64,000 nt of DNA from Sipunculus nudus (GCA_026874595.1 CM049306.1:82608142-82672141), one strand, 5' to 3'. Counted from the first letter of the stretch, positions 37,013 to 50,199 are shown. Program-made: numbers and translations. Notes: generated from the letters alone by a model not told the origin.

Positions 37013-38479
37013 CACCTTGTAAACTCATATACTGGTTATAACATATTAAAGCATGGGGACGTGATTGAGCAGGTTTTTGCGTAGAGGAATCCAAAGCACT
37101 GCGTACTATTCACAGAAATTGTCTTTAAACCATAAAGCAGAAACATTTGTTTACAAAGGATCAAATAAGGAATTACTCCAGGCTGATCAGAGATTTTTTG
37201 ATTTTATGAACGAAGAGACGTACCGTATGCACCGAGAGACTGATTGCCAAACATATAGGACCAAGGAAGGGCTTTGACCTTATTTATTGGGGAAAGTACC
37301 GTAAATAGGGTACTTTCGTTAAGTAATTGGTTTTAATCATCCTGGATCCCCCCCCCCCCCCCTTGTTATTTAATATCAGTGCCATCAGAACTAAATTTTT
37401 CCATTGTATAAGTTCTGGTTAATGACAGAATGCCAAATTTCGTTACATTTGAAAAACTCATAAAGGAGGGTCCAGGCAATTCACCGAAAACTGAATGCCG
37501 GGAAAAAAAATCAATTTACAATGCCTTATGTCAAAACTGAACGACTTTGTACTCTGCTCGTGCTTGAACCGCTGATAGATTTTCAGACCATTTGCCCACG
37601 GTAAACCTATCAAGCATGACATATACTGAAATAGACCGTGAACCATAGATATAACGCCATGTGTCTCTGAGGGCCTTTCCCTTAAATGCTAGAGAATGCT
37701 TATACCAGTCAGAGAATAATGTAATGATCCGCTTTGTAGTCGATGGGAAGATTGACAGTAAAATTGACTTAATACAAAAATAACCGTTGAGTAAATTAAT
37801 TAATCCGCCAAGTTGCGTGGCTCGGTTATCAGTTTAATCTGCCTTGTTTGAAGCGTCTACGTGGGTCAAAGAGATTTTAATGTTTATCAGTCAGTAGAGC
37901 CCGTCGCCCTCTGAAACTGGTGGGCGATATGAGTCAGATGGCAGGGAAAGTTAAAATAATACGATGTAGGTTGTCTCCGGGGACAGATCGTGATGTCAAA
38001 AGAAAGCGGGTGGGCCACGTAATGGACTGTTCTTGCGAAAACGTTTTTCTGGAACTGACGTCAGACTACCGCCATTCCTGAAACTAGGTACACGGAAATT
38101 GATTCTGAATCCAAGACTTTTTATTAATGAAAGTATGTGACAGATCTGTTGATGTTGAAGGCACAGGCAAGTCTCCAGCCAGAAATCTGACTCAGACAGT
38201 ACTCTTATGCTCAAGGTCTTGTTTCAGATCATGTGATCCTTTGTTAAAAATGTTTGAGCGTACATAACTGTCTCGTAAGTAGGCCCTGACACAAAATCAT
38301 ATATTACTGACTCCGTTTGAATAAATCCTATGCACATTTGTCAAAAATTTCACTTTTATTATGTTTGAGGACAAAAACAGTATCACTACAGAACGATTGT
38401 AACTTTACAGTCGAGGAGACAGTTACGTTACAGACTATATTGTAAACCTAACCAACTTGAGAGATACATTTCCTTTAAT
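37013..38479. other. Intergenic, nothing recognised
   Basis: A poly-C run at about 37348-37361 is preceded by TCCTGGATCC, resembling the hAT-like terminal motif. Otherwise no feature. The 70-codon frame at 37065-37277 shows no domain. Confidence 0.4.
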
Positions 38480-38842
38480 TGCATCCATCAGTATGCGTCC
38501 ATCCCTGTTCTTGTGTGTTTTTATATGAGTGAGTGTGTGTGTTTGTTTCTTCACCAAAAAAACTCACGCAATCAAAAACGTAACCTCATGCATGTTAAGG
38601 GCAATTCGGGAATGGGCCAATGAGAAAAACTATTAGATTTTGGTATCGATCCTGCCAGTGATCAGGACTGAGGAATGTCATGAAGAAATATTCACAAATG
38701 TCCATTCGCTTTTACACCAATCAACCTGGGAATATTGGCCGAATAGGTGAATGAAAACACGGTTTTATTAACATTCCATTAAAGGACCCCCCCCCCGACA
38801 TGGCGGAGGATTGCTTTCCTTAGAATACAGATTTCAAGTTTA
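38480..38842 (+). repeat. Dispersed repeat family D, copy 3
   Basis: Blocks in order: GTATGCGTCCATCCCTGTT, a GT-rich stretch, CTCACGCAATCA, TTAGATTTTGGTATCGATCC, GGACTGAGGAATGTCAT, TTGGCCGAATAGGTGAATG, a C run, ATGGCGGAGGATTGC and CAGATTTCAAGTTTA. This is one of the more complete copies. Confidence 0.85.
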
Positions 38843-40546
38843 CTTGTAATACGTGACTTTATGATTAAACAATAATATATGTTTGAATTAGAATGATAGT
38901 GTAAACAAATAGAGGAGGACATGATGAGAATTACGGATATGATAACACGACTTGATTTTATTGCCAGTGGATGCACTGTTATTATGATATACATTTCTTT
39001 TGGTGATATGTATATATTAATAAATATAGTTTTGAAGTCGGTAAATCATCTGTCCATTTAATTCTTTTGCAGGCCTTTTATATATATAGTATATCGGCAA
39101 GAAAATAAGTTTGGCCGACCGGCGCCTGAGCACCTACCGATTTCCCCGGCCATTTGATTACTTAAAAATTTGTTATTGAAATGCTTTTTTCGTCATGAAA
39201 AATATACATTATTGAAAATAAATCGGCCGATTTTTTGTTACGTCATCAAATGTACCGATTTTTCTGGCCGGATAAAAAGCGACCGCAAATCCTTTGGATT
39301 TTGACAGCCGATGCTTCAGACAGGATGAAAAAAAACGCCGGTATATCGGAAACTAGCCTGACTTTTACTTTCTCTTGAATTAATATTTAAATATCACATG
39401 TATCCACATAAGCAATCAGGTACTTTAAGCCTGAGACGCCTTTCTGTCTCCCAATTCTCACCTGCCAAATTTAACAACAAGTTTGGAATCTGCCAGGAAC
39501 ACGCTGTTGCACATTATTGCAGAGGATCAATAGAACAGAACAGTTTGTATCCATCGGGAAACCTTTAAAAGAATTAAGAGCAAGATTGAGAAATATTATG
39601 TAAGTCAGCAGTTAAAAAAAAACAGATAAAAAGTCCCTGAAAAACATAACCTTTCATAATAATTGTTTTAAACTTTGGCAATGTCTTTTATAATGCATAT
39701 ATTGTACAATATTAATTTTACCCTCTTAATGTACATTTGTTATAGAGCATTCATACAGGAGAAGCTATTTTGTGTGGGTTCAGCGTTCACTTTGCGTCCA
39801 TACCGCGCAAATTAACCCGTCACGGCGGAGACACCACGTCACGCAATCCGCTAGCCACCAGAGGGACGTTCCTTTAGAAGGTTATTAATTAGCTGCTTAT
39901 TACTAGTACATCCGCGTGGAACTAGATGAACAACAACTGAATTATGAATTAAAATCAATCTAGAAACAGCATGACTACGAAAAGAGTGTGATTCAGTTTT
40001 CCTGGGTTTGTTCGTTTGTCATGGTGTCATTTTTCAATACTTTTTCATGAGCGGTTACGCCTTGTATGGACCATGTATAATACTGTTGTTTTCCCGCCTA
40101 AGGTGGGATGGAACGATGTTATCAAAATTGGTCATCGGGGACGTTCTCGTAGAATACCTATTAGATATACTCCATTGGGACTCATGCATTATAAAAAAAG
40201 ACATAGGAAAGAGACGGCTGCGGCCTTTCGCGCCATTCATCAAACTATAGAGTGCCAGCCAGGCGCCTCAGAGTCCAAAACAGCTCCGTTCTTGCTTATA
40301 AGACAGACATGAAGAACTCTACGAGGAGACTGGCCTGATCACCAGTGAATGTGCCTGATAACCCCCTGATGACGTCAGCGAAAGGTCACCATTTCCCCGC
40401 AGGAGACCATAACTTCGATCTGTTCCAGGATCAACAATCCCAAGGTTCATGGCGGTTTGATGTTCTTGCGTGATCCTGTTAAATTAAGAGGGGTTCTTAG
40501 TCATATGATATGTATACCAGTTCCCAATGGATGTTCCCAGGCTCTC

Positions 40547-40549
<3 letters not shown>
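38843..40549. other. Intergenic, no gene found
   Basis: 39107-39355 carries opposing GTTTGGCCGACCGGCG and (reverse) GTTTCCGATATACCGGCG ends that could be a decayed TIR element. Overlapping frames at 40008-40312 on both strands have no motif. Confidence 0.35.
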
Positions 40550-40577
<28 letters not shown>

Positions 40578-40617
40578 GAAGAAGACCAGAAAAAGGTTAT
40601 ATATATATAAATATATA

Positions 40618-40666
<49 letters not shown>

Positions 40667-40669
40667 AAA
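40550..40669. repeat. (TA)n arrays around GAAGAAGA segments
   Basis: TA array at 40550-40576, a short GAAGAAGACCAGAAAAAGG segment, then an interrupted TA array to 40669. A second GAAGAAGAACAGAAAAAAGG copy follows, i.e. one duplicated unit. Confidence 0.9.
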
Positions 40670-40899
40670 GAAGAAGAACAGAAAAAAGGCCCTGTGTTCC
40701 ATGGTACAAATATAAATAAACAAATGCAATTTAACATTGAACATATAACATACATGTATACATGGTGCAACCTGCTATTGTGTTGCTTCATAATCATAAA
40801 ATATCTGTCACATCGAGGTTTTTTCTTTCAATTTGATTACCTGAAATTTATATTTCGCCATAGCTTAATTAATTTAATAACTTAATTAAACCATATTTA

Positions 40900-41393
40900 T
40901 TATTTGGAATGTCCTTTCAAGATGTAAAAAATCATTCCTTCAATTTTCATATTTGGAGCAATAAAATAATGGATCTCATCTTCAACTTAATCTTGATTAC
41001 ACATTTAACAGACCCTCATTTCGTTGGGTATATTAATTCTTCGAATCTCAATTTCATGAGTAACAATGGTCACTTAATCTAAATTTTTTTATAAAGCCTG
41101 CCTGTATACAAATGCCATATTATATAACAATTTTTCTGGTTCTCATGCTGATTTAAATTCACTATATATACTGAACTTAGATTTACTTCTGATTTTTTAT
41201 CACATTTATTGCTGGCTTTTCTCTTTGACCTTCTGTACAAACAATCATACACATTTTTTCTATCACCAACACTTTGTTCGAACCATACAAAAATAAAACC
41301 ATATCTGTTTAACATTAGTTTTATATTTTGATAATTTTTAACCAATATTTTATACATCCTTTGAAATATATACAGAGTAGGGGTATCTTCCAC
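40900..41393 (-). pseudogene. LINE ORF2 C-terminal region (broken)
   Basis: From 41393 the frame contains YGFIFVWFEQSVG, a phrase I associate with the region after the reverse transcriptase in invertebrate L1/Tx1 elements. Further on, about 41010-40955, short frames show INIPNEMRVC and VEDEIHYFI. These match the family's C-terminal C..C / EDE.H motif. At least two stops interrupt it. Confidence 0.75.
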
Positions 41394-41611
41394 ATTCTAA
41401 TATAGCAACAGTATAAACCGGGTTTTTGTTATTCACAACAAGGAGTACAATCACTAAATTGCATGCATTTCTATTTTGGGACTTGGAATGGACCCCCAGA
41501 TTTCTGATCCATGAGGGAGGTAATGAGGGGAGTATACCTTTTTTTCAAAATTAGTCAAAACAACATATAAAGATATTTTACCACATTTTGATTGACACTT
41601 TTTGATAATCT

Positions 41612-42553
41612 TTACTTGTTTTTAGCATGAACATATTTAAACATTGGTTCCATGAAACATTGGTGATGAAGAGAACAGAACATTTGCATACCCCATCTGT
41701 CACAGAAGTCTTCTAAAATGTTTAATAAGTTCTGAAGCCTCCCCACTGAGTCCCAAATAAGACAAATGTCATCTGCAAAGGCTACAATATGTATATCTGT
41801 GTGTTGTAATGACAAATGAATACCAGGAAGCTGTGTATCATGAACCATTTCGAAGAATTTATTAAGATATAAAATAAATAATATTTGGCTTAATAAGCAA
41901 ACTTGCCTTTCACCATTAATACATTTAAATTCTTTTGTTAAACCGTTGTTTCCCACGACACAGCAAATGAACGTTACATACAAGGATTTTAACACCTTAA
42001 ATATGTTTCCATTGATATCATTTTTAGTATTCTGTATAAAAGTAACTTATGTGAAAGTCTATCAAAAGCTTTGCTGGTCTATACCCAGCTTGACATTCAA
42101 ATAATTTATTTTTTCCATGGCCCCTCTTGTAATTCTTGAACAGAGAATTTTAGTTAATAGCTTTCCTGTAGTATTAAATAAGGCTACTCCTGTATAGTTA
42201 TTATTTTTATTATGATTTCCTGACCTATGTAAAGGGGGAAGTACTGCTTCCGTCCACCTTTTCGGATGTCTGGTTACCATTATTTTGTTAAACAATACAG
42301 ATAAATAATGAATTATAATATTCTTAGTACATTTAAATACCACTATCAATTTCAGGTGCCCTACTTTTATTTGTGTTTTCAATACTCTACAATCTTTCAC
42401 TTTCAGAGACAGTAAGTTAAGAACATTTGGTAAATTTTGATAACACATTTCACAATCTAAGTCATGGTTTTCTAAATAACTAATAACATTTTTCTTAAAT
42501 GATGATTTTTTCTCTACCCTAACATTGAGGTTGTCATAAAAAAAGTGTACCAT
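41612..42553 (-). pseudogene. LINE reverse transcriptase (frameshifted)
   Basis: The first part (42553-42062) holds RHPKRWTEAVLPPLHRSGN and NNYTGVALFNTTGKLLTKIL, the fingers region. A deletion and frameshift follow. KAFD (motif A) is readable at 42061-42072 in another frame. The second part (41995-41612) holds GERQVCLLSQILF (motif B region) and AFADD with FADD at 41768-41779 (motif C). The catalytic aspartates thus survive, but the frame does not. Confidence 0.92.
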
Positions 42554-43005
42554 TCTTCTGGATTAATATTTACATTTTTCCTTTGTACTCTGGTTAATGA
42601 TTTTACCTCTTTCCAAAAATTTATCTGGTTCATTTATTTTAACAATTAAAGAACATTGTAATTTTTGCCTACAGATTCTTTTGAACTCTTGTTTTTTTTA
42701 TTTTTATATATTTCCAGATATAATAGATTTTTCACAGAGTGTTCCACCTGGGTGGTTGTCATAATAATTTCCTTTCTTGTACTGGTTTGGTCATCTGAGC
42801 ACTTGCAGTTAACAAAATATCTTCTGAAATAGTTACTGCCTGATCTATTTCTTGATGTGTAACTTATGAATATGAAATATAATGCTTAAAGTCTAACTAT
42901 TACATAACCTCTCTGATCCAAAACATTCTGGTGCAAGGAATGTGCAAGATCCTGTTTCTAATGGATATTCCTGTAAGGATGAAGGTGCAGTGAGGAGGAA
43001 TACAG

Positions 43006-43410
43006 TCATGTGTGCTGTTTGGTGCAAGTGAACCTACAACATGTTGGAAAATGGTCAGACCTGTCAGGATTCAGTACTTCAAAATTAGATATACAATACA
43101 TAATATCTACTGACAATACCATAGAATCAACAATGCTAGCTTCATTATATGATACACAAGTAAACTGACCTTCAGCATCATTTACGGTTGTACAATTAAA
43201 TATACACAGACTCTTTACTATGCAAAAATCAAGAAACATTTTTCCATTCTTATTGACTATTTTATCTTCAGAACAACGCTCTTGAATGTATTCTTTTTCA
43301 GTTGTTAGAATGATATCATAATTTATCAATAAGTTTTTCATTTCTTTATTTTGTTACTTGTATTTAAGTCTTGGCAGTTCCAAGATATAATGTTAAAGTT
43401 TCTCTCTGTA
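43006..43410 (-). pseudogene. LINE AP-endonuclease (internally deleted)
   Basis: IISWNCQDL, the usual N-terminal phrase of this endonuclease, is readable at about 43395-43365. It is followed by stops, then YDIILTTE in the next frame. NGKMFLDFC, EGQFTCVSYN and SDH (about 43051-43059) give the C-terminal part. The central portion with the GD.N motif is missing. Confidence 0.82.
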
Positions 43411-43499
43411 TTTACAATATTTCTAAGATTATCTATATGATATGTTTGCTTTGTACTTGAGGTATCTCTCTTATTCTCAAATTGTGTTGAATTGTTCAC

Positions 43500-44206
43500 A
43501 AATTTTCCTGGGCCACGGCCAAAATCCTATTCATCATTTATGCCCGACCTCATTTCATGTAAACCAACAATTGAGTTTGTGTCCCCATCCCTCTTGTATG
43601 TTTTAATATTTGTGATCAGTTTGTCATATGACAAGTACGCATTCTCTCCAGCTCTCCTTGCTTTTTATAATTCATTGCCTAGGACATTTCTAATCTACCT
43701 AACTCGATCACTGAAATCTTCTGTAAACTTAATGTGACTGCTAGATCCCTTCAACTCTCTCCTCGTTGCGACCAGAATTATTTGTTTACACCTAAACTTG
43801 CAGAATACCAATTATTGGTCTAGTTCTTGAACCCCGTCTTGGCCCTATTTCAATATCCTCTGTATTTTCAATTTTTAATTTGTCTTTCATCACCTTTCTC
43901 ATTTTGTTTTCAGACATTTCTCAAGATTCTTTCAAATTTCGAGGTATTCCGTGCACTACTTAGTTGTCCTTTCTCATTTGATCTTCCACCCTACTAATTT
44001 TATTTGTGAGGCTTTTATTTTCTTTAATCAGTGATTTTACCTGCCCTTGTAGTTTTGTACTTGTTTCTCAAGCCTGGTAAAATACTGTCAGTATCTCTGG
44101 GGTTTTGTGTTGTACTACAAGTACTACCAGTGACACTATCCCTGGTATTGCCTGTGTCAGCCAGTTGGTCGGTAGATCTATTATCGCTCATCTGTTCTGT
44201 CTCCAT
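43500..44206 (-). pseudogene. LINE ORF1 (L1 ORF1p-like RNA-binding protein, broken)
   Basis: From 44206 a Ser/Thr-rich N-terminus leads to a coiled-coil-like VKSLIKENKSLTNKISRVED and VVHGIPRNLKES. Next come an RRM-like part ending RTRPIIGIL and a C-terminal HIKFTEDFSDRVR ... KARRAGENAYLSYDKL. This order matches L1-type ORF1p. Several stop codons and frameshifts interrupt it. In an active element the protein would coat the LINE RNA. Confidence 0.8.
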
Positions 44207-44250
44207 GTGATCGGGTCCCTGTAAGCTATCACTCGTACTTCTTCTCAGCA

Positions 44251-45436
44251 GACGTGTGTTCCAGTATTGTACTTTGTACGTTGGAACTTTTCGCCTTATT
44301 GGTTTGTTTGGGAGGACCTAAGTTCAATTGACTCAATGTCTCCGGACATTGTTAGTAGTATCTTCATGGATACAACAAGACGCAAGGTCAAGAACATACC
44401 TGTCAGAGTTATGGTCCCTGCTCGAAACATTTCTTTGATTCCCTGTTAGGCGTAGCAGCCTATCCTGGCTCTCCAGGCCGTAATGCTAACTCCCATCTCG
44501 TGTTTCAGTACTCACAAACATATGCAACTAATATGACCTACTCTGAATTTTATACAAAATTCAGAATATTTTCAGGGAGTCGAAGCACGTCTTTCACTCA
44601 CCCCAGCAAGTGACGCTCTCCTACATATATTCAATATAATGGCTTTCAGGAACTCGGGTGTAAGCGTCCCTGGCGCTCGACATATCTTTTGGATGCTCGG
44701 TTGCGATGGGACGTGCGAATTTCTGGTTGTATGGCCGAAAGGACCAAAGTTTGCCCTTGTCGCAGCCATTGGCCACAGCTGGCTGCTTCAAACAAACAAG
44801 TTATTTATGTAAATATTTTGCTGACAACTTACCATTACAGTAAACTTTAATCTGATAGTCATATAATGAAAAATTTCTAATCGTATAATTATACAATAAT
44901 GACATAAAACGTTTTATAAAGCCTTCCAAAATTTCGACGCTCCAAACTCGGATGTGAGTTATTCGGCCCGACCTATCAAATTTTCCACCTAATGAAGGCC
45001 TTGAATATATACGTATTTAAACATATTAAATAGTTACTTTGTGTCTCAGACAAAATTTCATTCCACATTTCATTTCATGATAGTAAAAGTCGGGTTTAGT
45101 CGAAGAAATATCACAATCAAGTTTATTATATGGCTACTCCACCTCTAGTTGGTTAGCCGTAATAAATAAAACTCAACGTTAATAATTTTATAGTGATTAG
45201 ATTTATTGTTGGGTCACATTGTTAGGTCAATAACACAACAATAAGTCATTTATGTAATCTGTATATGAAAGAAATCTTTTCAATGAAAGAAGTTTTCGTT
45301 TTGTTGTTATGCATCAATTTGACATTCAGATTGATTATGGCACAGCTCACTTTAAATGTCACTGTCCTTACCAGGGGATCATGGCAGGGAGCTCGTGGTA
45401 CCATAGTATCCATAGTATTACGGTGACATCAGGGCG
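44251..45436. other. Upstream flank of the LINE, nothing firm
   Basis: A 65-codon minus-strand frame at 44572-44769 and an antisense 60-codon frame at 44267-44449 have no recognised motif. Part of this may be the LINE 5' untranslated region. Confidence 0.35.
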
Positions 45437-46845
45437 CAGTGGCGGATCCCCCCCCCCCCCCCCGTAAACCACTGATAATAGGCCTTTTTATCAGAGAAAT
45501 ATGTATATCCATCCGTTATGTCCTTATGTCATTTGCATTATTATAATGTTAATAATATTATAATTACCATTTAGCATTAACCAAAAGACCAATTCAACAA
45601 CAACAAAAAACTGGAAAAAAATGGAACTAAAAGCGTGTGTCTGTGCAATGCCCATATCTATTTATATTTTAAAAATATAAATTGGAATACCCACACTGGA
45701 TGCAGACATTAACATTTCTATCCAAATTAATTCTACGCCGTTCACGTAGAATGTTGCAGCTTCTTAAGGCTTCGACATCTAGAACGACATTTTTTCAATG
45801 GGTTCTTTTGGGAAATACATACACAGTAAACAACACAGTAAACAGTGTATGTATATGCGTGGTCTTATTTATGACTGCAGAATTAAAATCTGAAAACGTG
45901 CTGGCTCGTCATTAATAACATGTAAATGATGAATGACTGAGATTGGGCCGTATATATCCGTTTGAATTTTCGTAATCGAACACTACTGCTACTGGTTATT
46001 CAAAATAATCTCAAATGAGTAAAATCAACTTGAAAATCAGCTGTAGTTCGAGTATTTAACTAATAATAATGAGGTATCGGTTTGCCACACATAAATATTT
46101 ACATAATTCAATTTTGCTTATTACTTTTGAATGTTTACGTTTGCATTTATTTTATGAATGGGTAAACTTGGTTTTGATATAATAGAGGAATGCTTATAGA
46201 TGCGTCCTTGCGTGCATGTGCTCGGTCCTAATTTTCCTTTGATATGATCACAAATGATAATTGATAGCGCATATATAGGTTATGGGGTTGGGTATATAAC
46301 TCCTCCCTCCCCCCCCCCCCCCCACCCAACCAAATTCTCAAAATATGCGAATACTATGAAGTTATATGCAATTTGCAAAAAAAAAGTCTTTTCGTACATA
46401 AGGATCACGATGAGATTTTTGTAATTATTGTAATTTGTGTAATTATACCCAAATAAAGAGCAGCTGTCATATACATGCATGCGTGTTTTTACAGATTAAT
46501 ATATTCCATTAGCCTATATAGCCTATTAGCTTAATATATTCCATAATAGCCTGCATTTATAACACATATACTCGAGGCTATCTTAATCAAGAAAATGTTG
46601 CTTCTTTATTATATATTGCGCCAAATTATTAAGCTGTTATGCTTTTTGTAATTTGTCAGTATTTGGTATTTCCTGCCTGTCAAGCATTGTACAGGAGTAT
46701 ACAACGGATGAGCGAGTTTGCAAGTACTTCCGAAATATATTTTCAAATAAAATTACCAATAATCATTATATAAGAAAATTTTTACTTTTGAGTCTACATT
46801 TACGTTTCGTTCAAACATTGCCTATGTTTTTTACCATTTTAAATA

Positions 46846-46919
<74 letters not shown>

Positions 46920-47010
46920 TATAATTTGCACTTTATCTGTATCAAATTAAAACCAGTTTCTGATTCTAGCCCCCCCCCCCCCCCGTTGAAAAATCCTGGA
47001 TCCAACCTTG
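45437..47010. mobile_element. Longer hAT-like element with (TA)n inside
   Basis: The left end CAGTGGCGGATCC is followed by a C run and AAACCACTGATAATAGGCC. The right end is CCTGGATCCAACCTTG, whose reverse complement resembles the left end. The right 290 bp and the left 40 bp are found joined in the shorter copy at 51578-51879. No transposase frame is recognisable in the interior (45502-46710), so this may be non-autonomous itself. No 8-bp target duplication is visible. A poly-C run lies at 46308-46323. Confidence 0.5.
46848..46918. repeat. (TA)n microsatellite
   Basis: About 70 bp TA array inside the right part of the hAT-like element. The corresponding array in the copy at 51748 is shorter. 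Confidence 0.95.
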
Positions 47011-49840
47011 TAAACTTACATTGACCAAAGGTTTTGTTTTCATTCAAGCTTATAGAATTCTTTTGTTACCTCCCGGGTCTACCCCTGCCTATTTTCTATT
47101 ATTTTCTTTGTATTTCTGGCAATGGTAGGTGTGGGATTCATAGGAATAGGCGGGTCCTGTAAATTTTAATTTTGACTTGGCGTAGGTATGTTCTTTACTA
47201 GTTGCAATTATATTCATTCTGTCGTTCACAAAAAGATAAAGATAGATTCGATAAAATTTTATCTTTTAAATTTGCATTTTTGACACAGCTCGACATATAT
47301 TTTTGTATCCATGGTTATACGAAGTGGCCGGGTAACCTATGGAGCTATTCATTAAATAGTATATCCTGCTATATAACTTATGCAATTAGAAATAATGGGA
47401 AGCCAAGTCCTATAATTATGCAAATTGTGTAAAAAAAAGGCACCAGGCTCCTCGGCATCTTCTTGGTAGACAACATAACAGTTCTCGTGTGATACCAATT
47501 TATTTTACATGACCGCGGACCTATTATCGGCAGGAAGTTTACTGTCTGGCTGCTATGACATCGACCAATCAGGGTCGAGTATGAAGTGCTGTAGATTTAG
47601 GATCAGTGAACTCTGCCTTAAGGGTTAACGAATTTGTTAAACTTAGAACTGTTAACTGAATTTAAAGCTTATGAGAACCAACGACCAAAGGTTCACTTCT
47701 GAACTTCCATTTACCGTTTTAAAGAAAATCTGCACACTTATTCTCCAATGATAAGGCACGCGGGCCTACTGACGGCCATGAAGTTAAACCTATAATGACA
47801 TCACAGCAGGATAGGAAAGCAGGGTTGGCAATTTTTTTACACTGGCGTTATTAACACTGTAAATTAACGTTAATTAACGTCACAGCTTTTATACCCATTT
47901 GTAAAAAAAATGGAAAAAACTGGAGAAAAACTAGATGCATGTGAGATTTCTGTTAAGTGATACCGATGAGTTCAACAAATAAACTTCATCGATGACCAAC
48001 GCCTAGGAGGTACAGAAACCTGGATTCCAGAGACAAAGGGCTTATGTACTAATCATGTCAACAGGCAATAAGCAAAAGGGTTTACCTATTCAAAAACTTC
48101 CTGTTGGGTCATGATTTCCCAGTGTCAGCTGCCACAAGGCTTGCGTTTGGCATCTTTGTTGATTTAAGGACAGGGGTGACACTGAGTTTATCAATTTGCT
48201 TCATTAGCTTCGATTGAGAACTTATTCTCAAGTTTTGGAAAAATCCACACTAAAGTGAGAAACAGACTGGGAGCAAAAAAAGCCTTTCAACAGTGTTGGT
48301 GTAGGGCCCTTTGACGGAGCACTGATATGGACTACTAAGAACACTATAAAATATTTAGCCTACATAGTGAATGTTAGGACTAATTTTGTGTATATTATTC
48401 AGTTTGTAAAAAAATAATTATGGGTATATATATGGCTACGCTCCCGAGGCAGCGGAAATCTTGCGCTTCTAAAGAAGCAACTGATTTTCACGCTGCCAGC
48501 TTTGACCGTTTATGATATATTTAGACACCAGATGGCGGTTTGTTGTCCACTGAAATAAATCAGATGCCAATAAACAAACACTCGACAGGCATCCTGGCTC
48601 CGCCCATTGCCGCGCTTCAAGCGCCGCTTGATGAGTTTTTGGTCGAATTTAAATGGCTCCCTCTGCATTCTCGCATCATCGACCGATTCGATTATGACAT
48701 TATGACTGTGTTAGCATATCTGTTGTCTGCAGAACTGAAACCAGCGAGGTGTGCACGCAGCCTTTGTTGTTACGTTTCGTTTGAATAACAGCTCACCGGC
48801 CGAGCATCCTATGTGCCCAAGGCCCTAAGCAAACCACGTCAGGGGCAATTCTCTCTGAGCCTGTGGCCTGTTCAGACGGTTACGCTGGGGGATGAGCTGT
48901 CACTCAAAAAGAAATTAATATGATTGGCTCCGTGTATTCCTCGCTTGGCTTTGTATTCGAGCACAAAGTCTCATCTGATTGGACAAAAAATACAGTGCTC
49001 CCCTCTGGTGTTGCAATTCAGGATACGAGGTCATAACAAACAGCGCCTTACGATATAGGAAGTAGCCCTATAGGTAAAGCGCTGTGTAAAGAGCGTAATA
49101 TATGGCATGATACACCACATGCTATAACCCTACTTAATATGCGATAGGTTTTAAAAAGGATAAACTAAAGCATGTAAGGATGAGCTGAAGTTTTTTTACA
49201 GTTTTCTACGTTAGCAACTAGATAACCGTTTTTTAGTTATTTACAGATTTTTTACACTGAAATATAAAATAATTTTTACAGTAAAAAAACCCCTCCCCTT
49301 TAGGAAAGTCTTTTGAATAAAAGCACACGTTTAATATTTGTTTGTTTATTACTTGTATCATATGACAACTAACAACATAACACAGAAAAGCATGTGTGTA
49401 TAAATAAAATTAATCGTATGAAAAAAGAATATGACCATTGATTATTACACTTTTTTTTTCTTAGCAACTTAATTACAGAGAACTCTGGTGTAGATTTGTT
49501 AAACGATATTGTATCTGTCGTATGAGCAACTTCATCAATCCTTCAAAAATTAGCACGTTTATATTGGGAAAGTCGGATCCTCAAGTTATCTTCATATAAC
49601 TGCACGCTGTCAGATTTCCATAATAAAATAAACTCAAACTAGTGTGTTTTGATGACAGACTCTCATGTTTCATATTTTATATATCTCGCTGGTTGTAAGA
49701 TTCATATTTAAATCTTGATCTCGTCAGACCTATATTCATATTTGACAATTTCAGTTTCCATCATCCCTGTAATAACTGTATATTTAGCTTAACTATCTTA
49801 CTACCGACAAACATGCCACATTATAAGATTTCCCTATTTT
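47011..49840. other. Intergenic, no gene found
   Basis: The 82-codon frame at 48540-48788 and the 76-codon frame at 47202-47432 show no domain. A TTAACGTTAATTAACG palindrome lies at about 47864-47881. Nothing else recognised. Confidence 0.4.
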
Positions 49841-50199
49841 CCTGCGCCTGGAGGGTATGCGATCATCCCGTTCGTGTGTGTTTGTTTGTCGGGATGAGTT
49901 ATAGTGTGTGCGTTTATGTGTGTTTGTACACCACTTAAATCAGGCAGTCAATAACGGAATCTCATGAAATTGTCAGTTATTCGAGATGGGCCAAAGAAGA
50001 ATCGATTAGATTTTGGTGTGGATCCAACACATAATCCGGATTCAGGAAGGTAATCAAAGATTATTCACAAATGTACTTTATATTCACTTATCCATATGGG
50101 CCGAATAAGGGAATGCAAACAGGTTTCGGTAGCAGCCCACAATAGGGCCCCCACACGGCGGAGGATTGTATTCCTTTTAATGCAGATTTCTAATTTAAA
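49841..50199 (+). repeat. Dispersed repeat family D, copy 4
   Basis: Starts with the hairpin-like CCTGCGCCTGGAGGG and TATGCGATCATCCCGTTCG, then a GT-rich stretch. TTAGATTTTGGTGTGGATCC, ATCCGGATTCAGGAAGGT, GGCCGAATAAGGGAATGC, CACGGCGGAGGATTG and GCAGATTTCTAATTTAA follow. This is the most complete copy. Confidence 0.85.

Larger units (their letters stand above)
40890..44250 (-). mobile_element. Decayed L1/Tx1-type LINE (non-LTR retrotransposon)
   Basis: Reading on the minus strand one meets, in order, an ORF1 with coiled coil and RNA-binding domain, the start and end of an AP-endonuclease, reverse transcriptase motifs, and a cysteine-bearing C-terminal domain. All are broken by stops, frameshifts and internal deletions. 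The ORF1 resemblance to L1 ORF1p (Transposase_22 type) points to the L1/Tx1 group. The exact ends were not found; the 3' end lies a couple of hundred bases from the (TA)n array at 40550-40669. It is a dead copy. Confidence 0.88.

Noticed and set aside
39107-39355. Decayed TIR element with CCGGCG-containing ends
   Set aside because: Inverted similarity is short and interrupted; not enough to call.
40008-40312. Three overlapping frames, one of 98 codons rich in basic residues
   Set aside because: No motif, overlapping on both strands, no splice or homology support.
48540-48788. 82-codon plus-strand frame in a GC-richer patch
   Set aside because: No recognisable domain; could be a chance frame.
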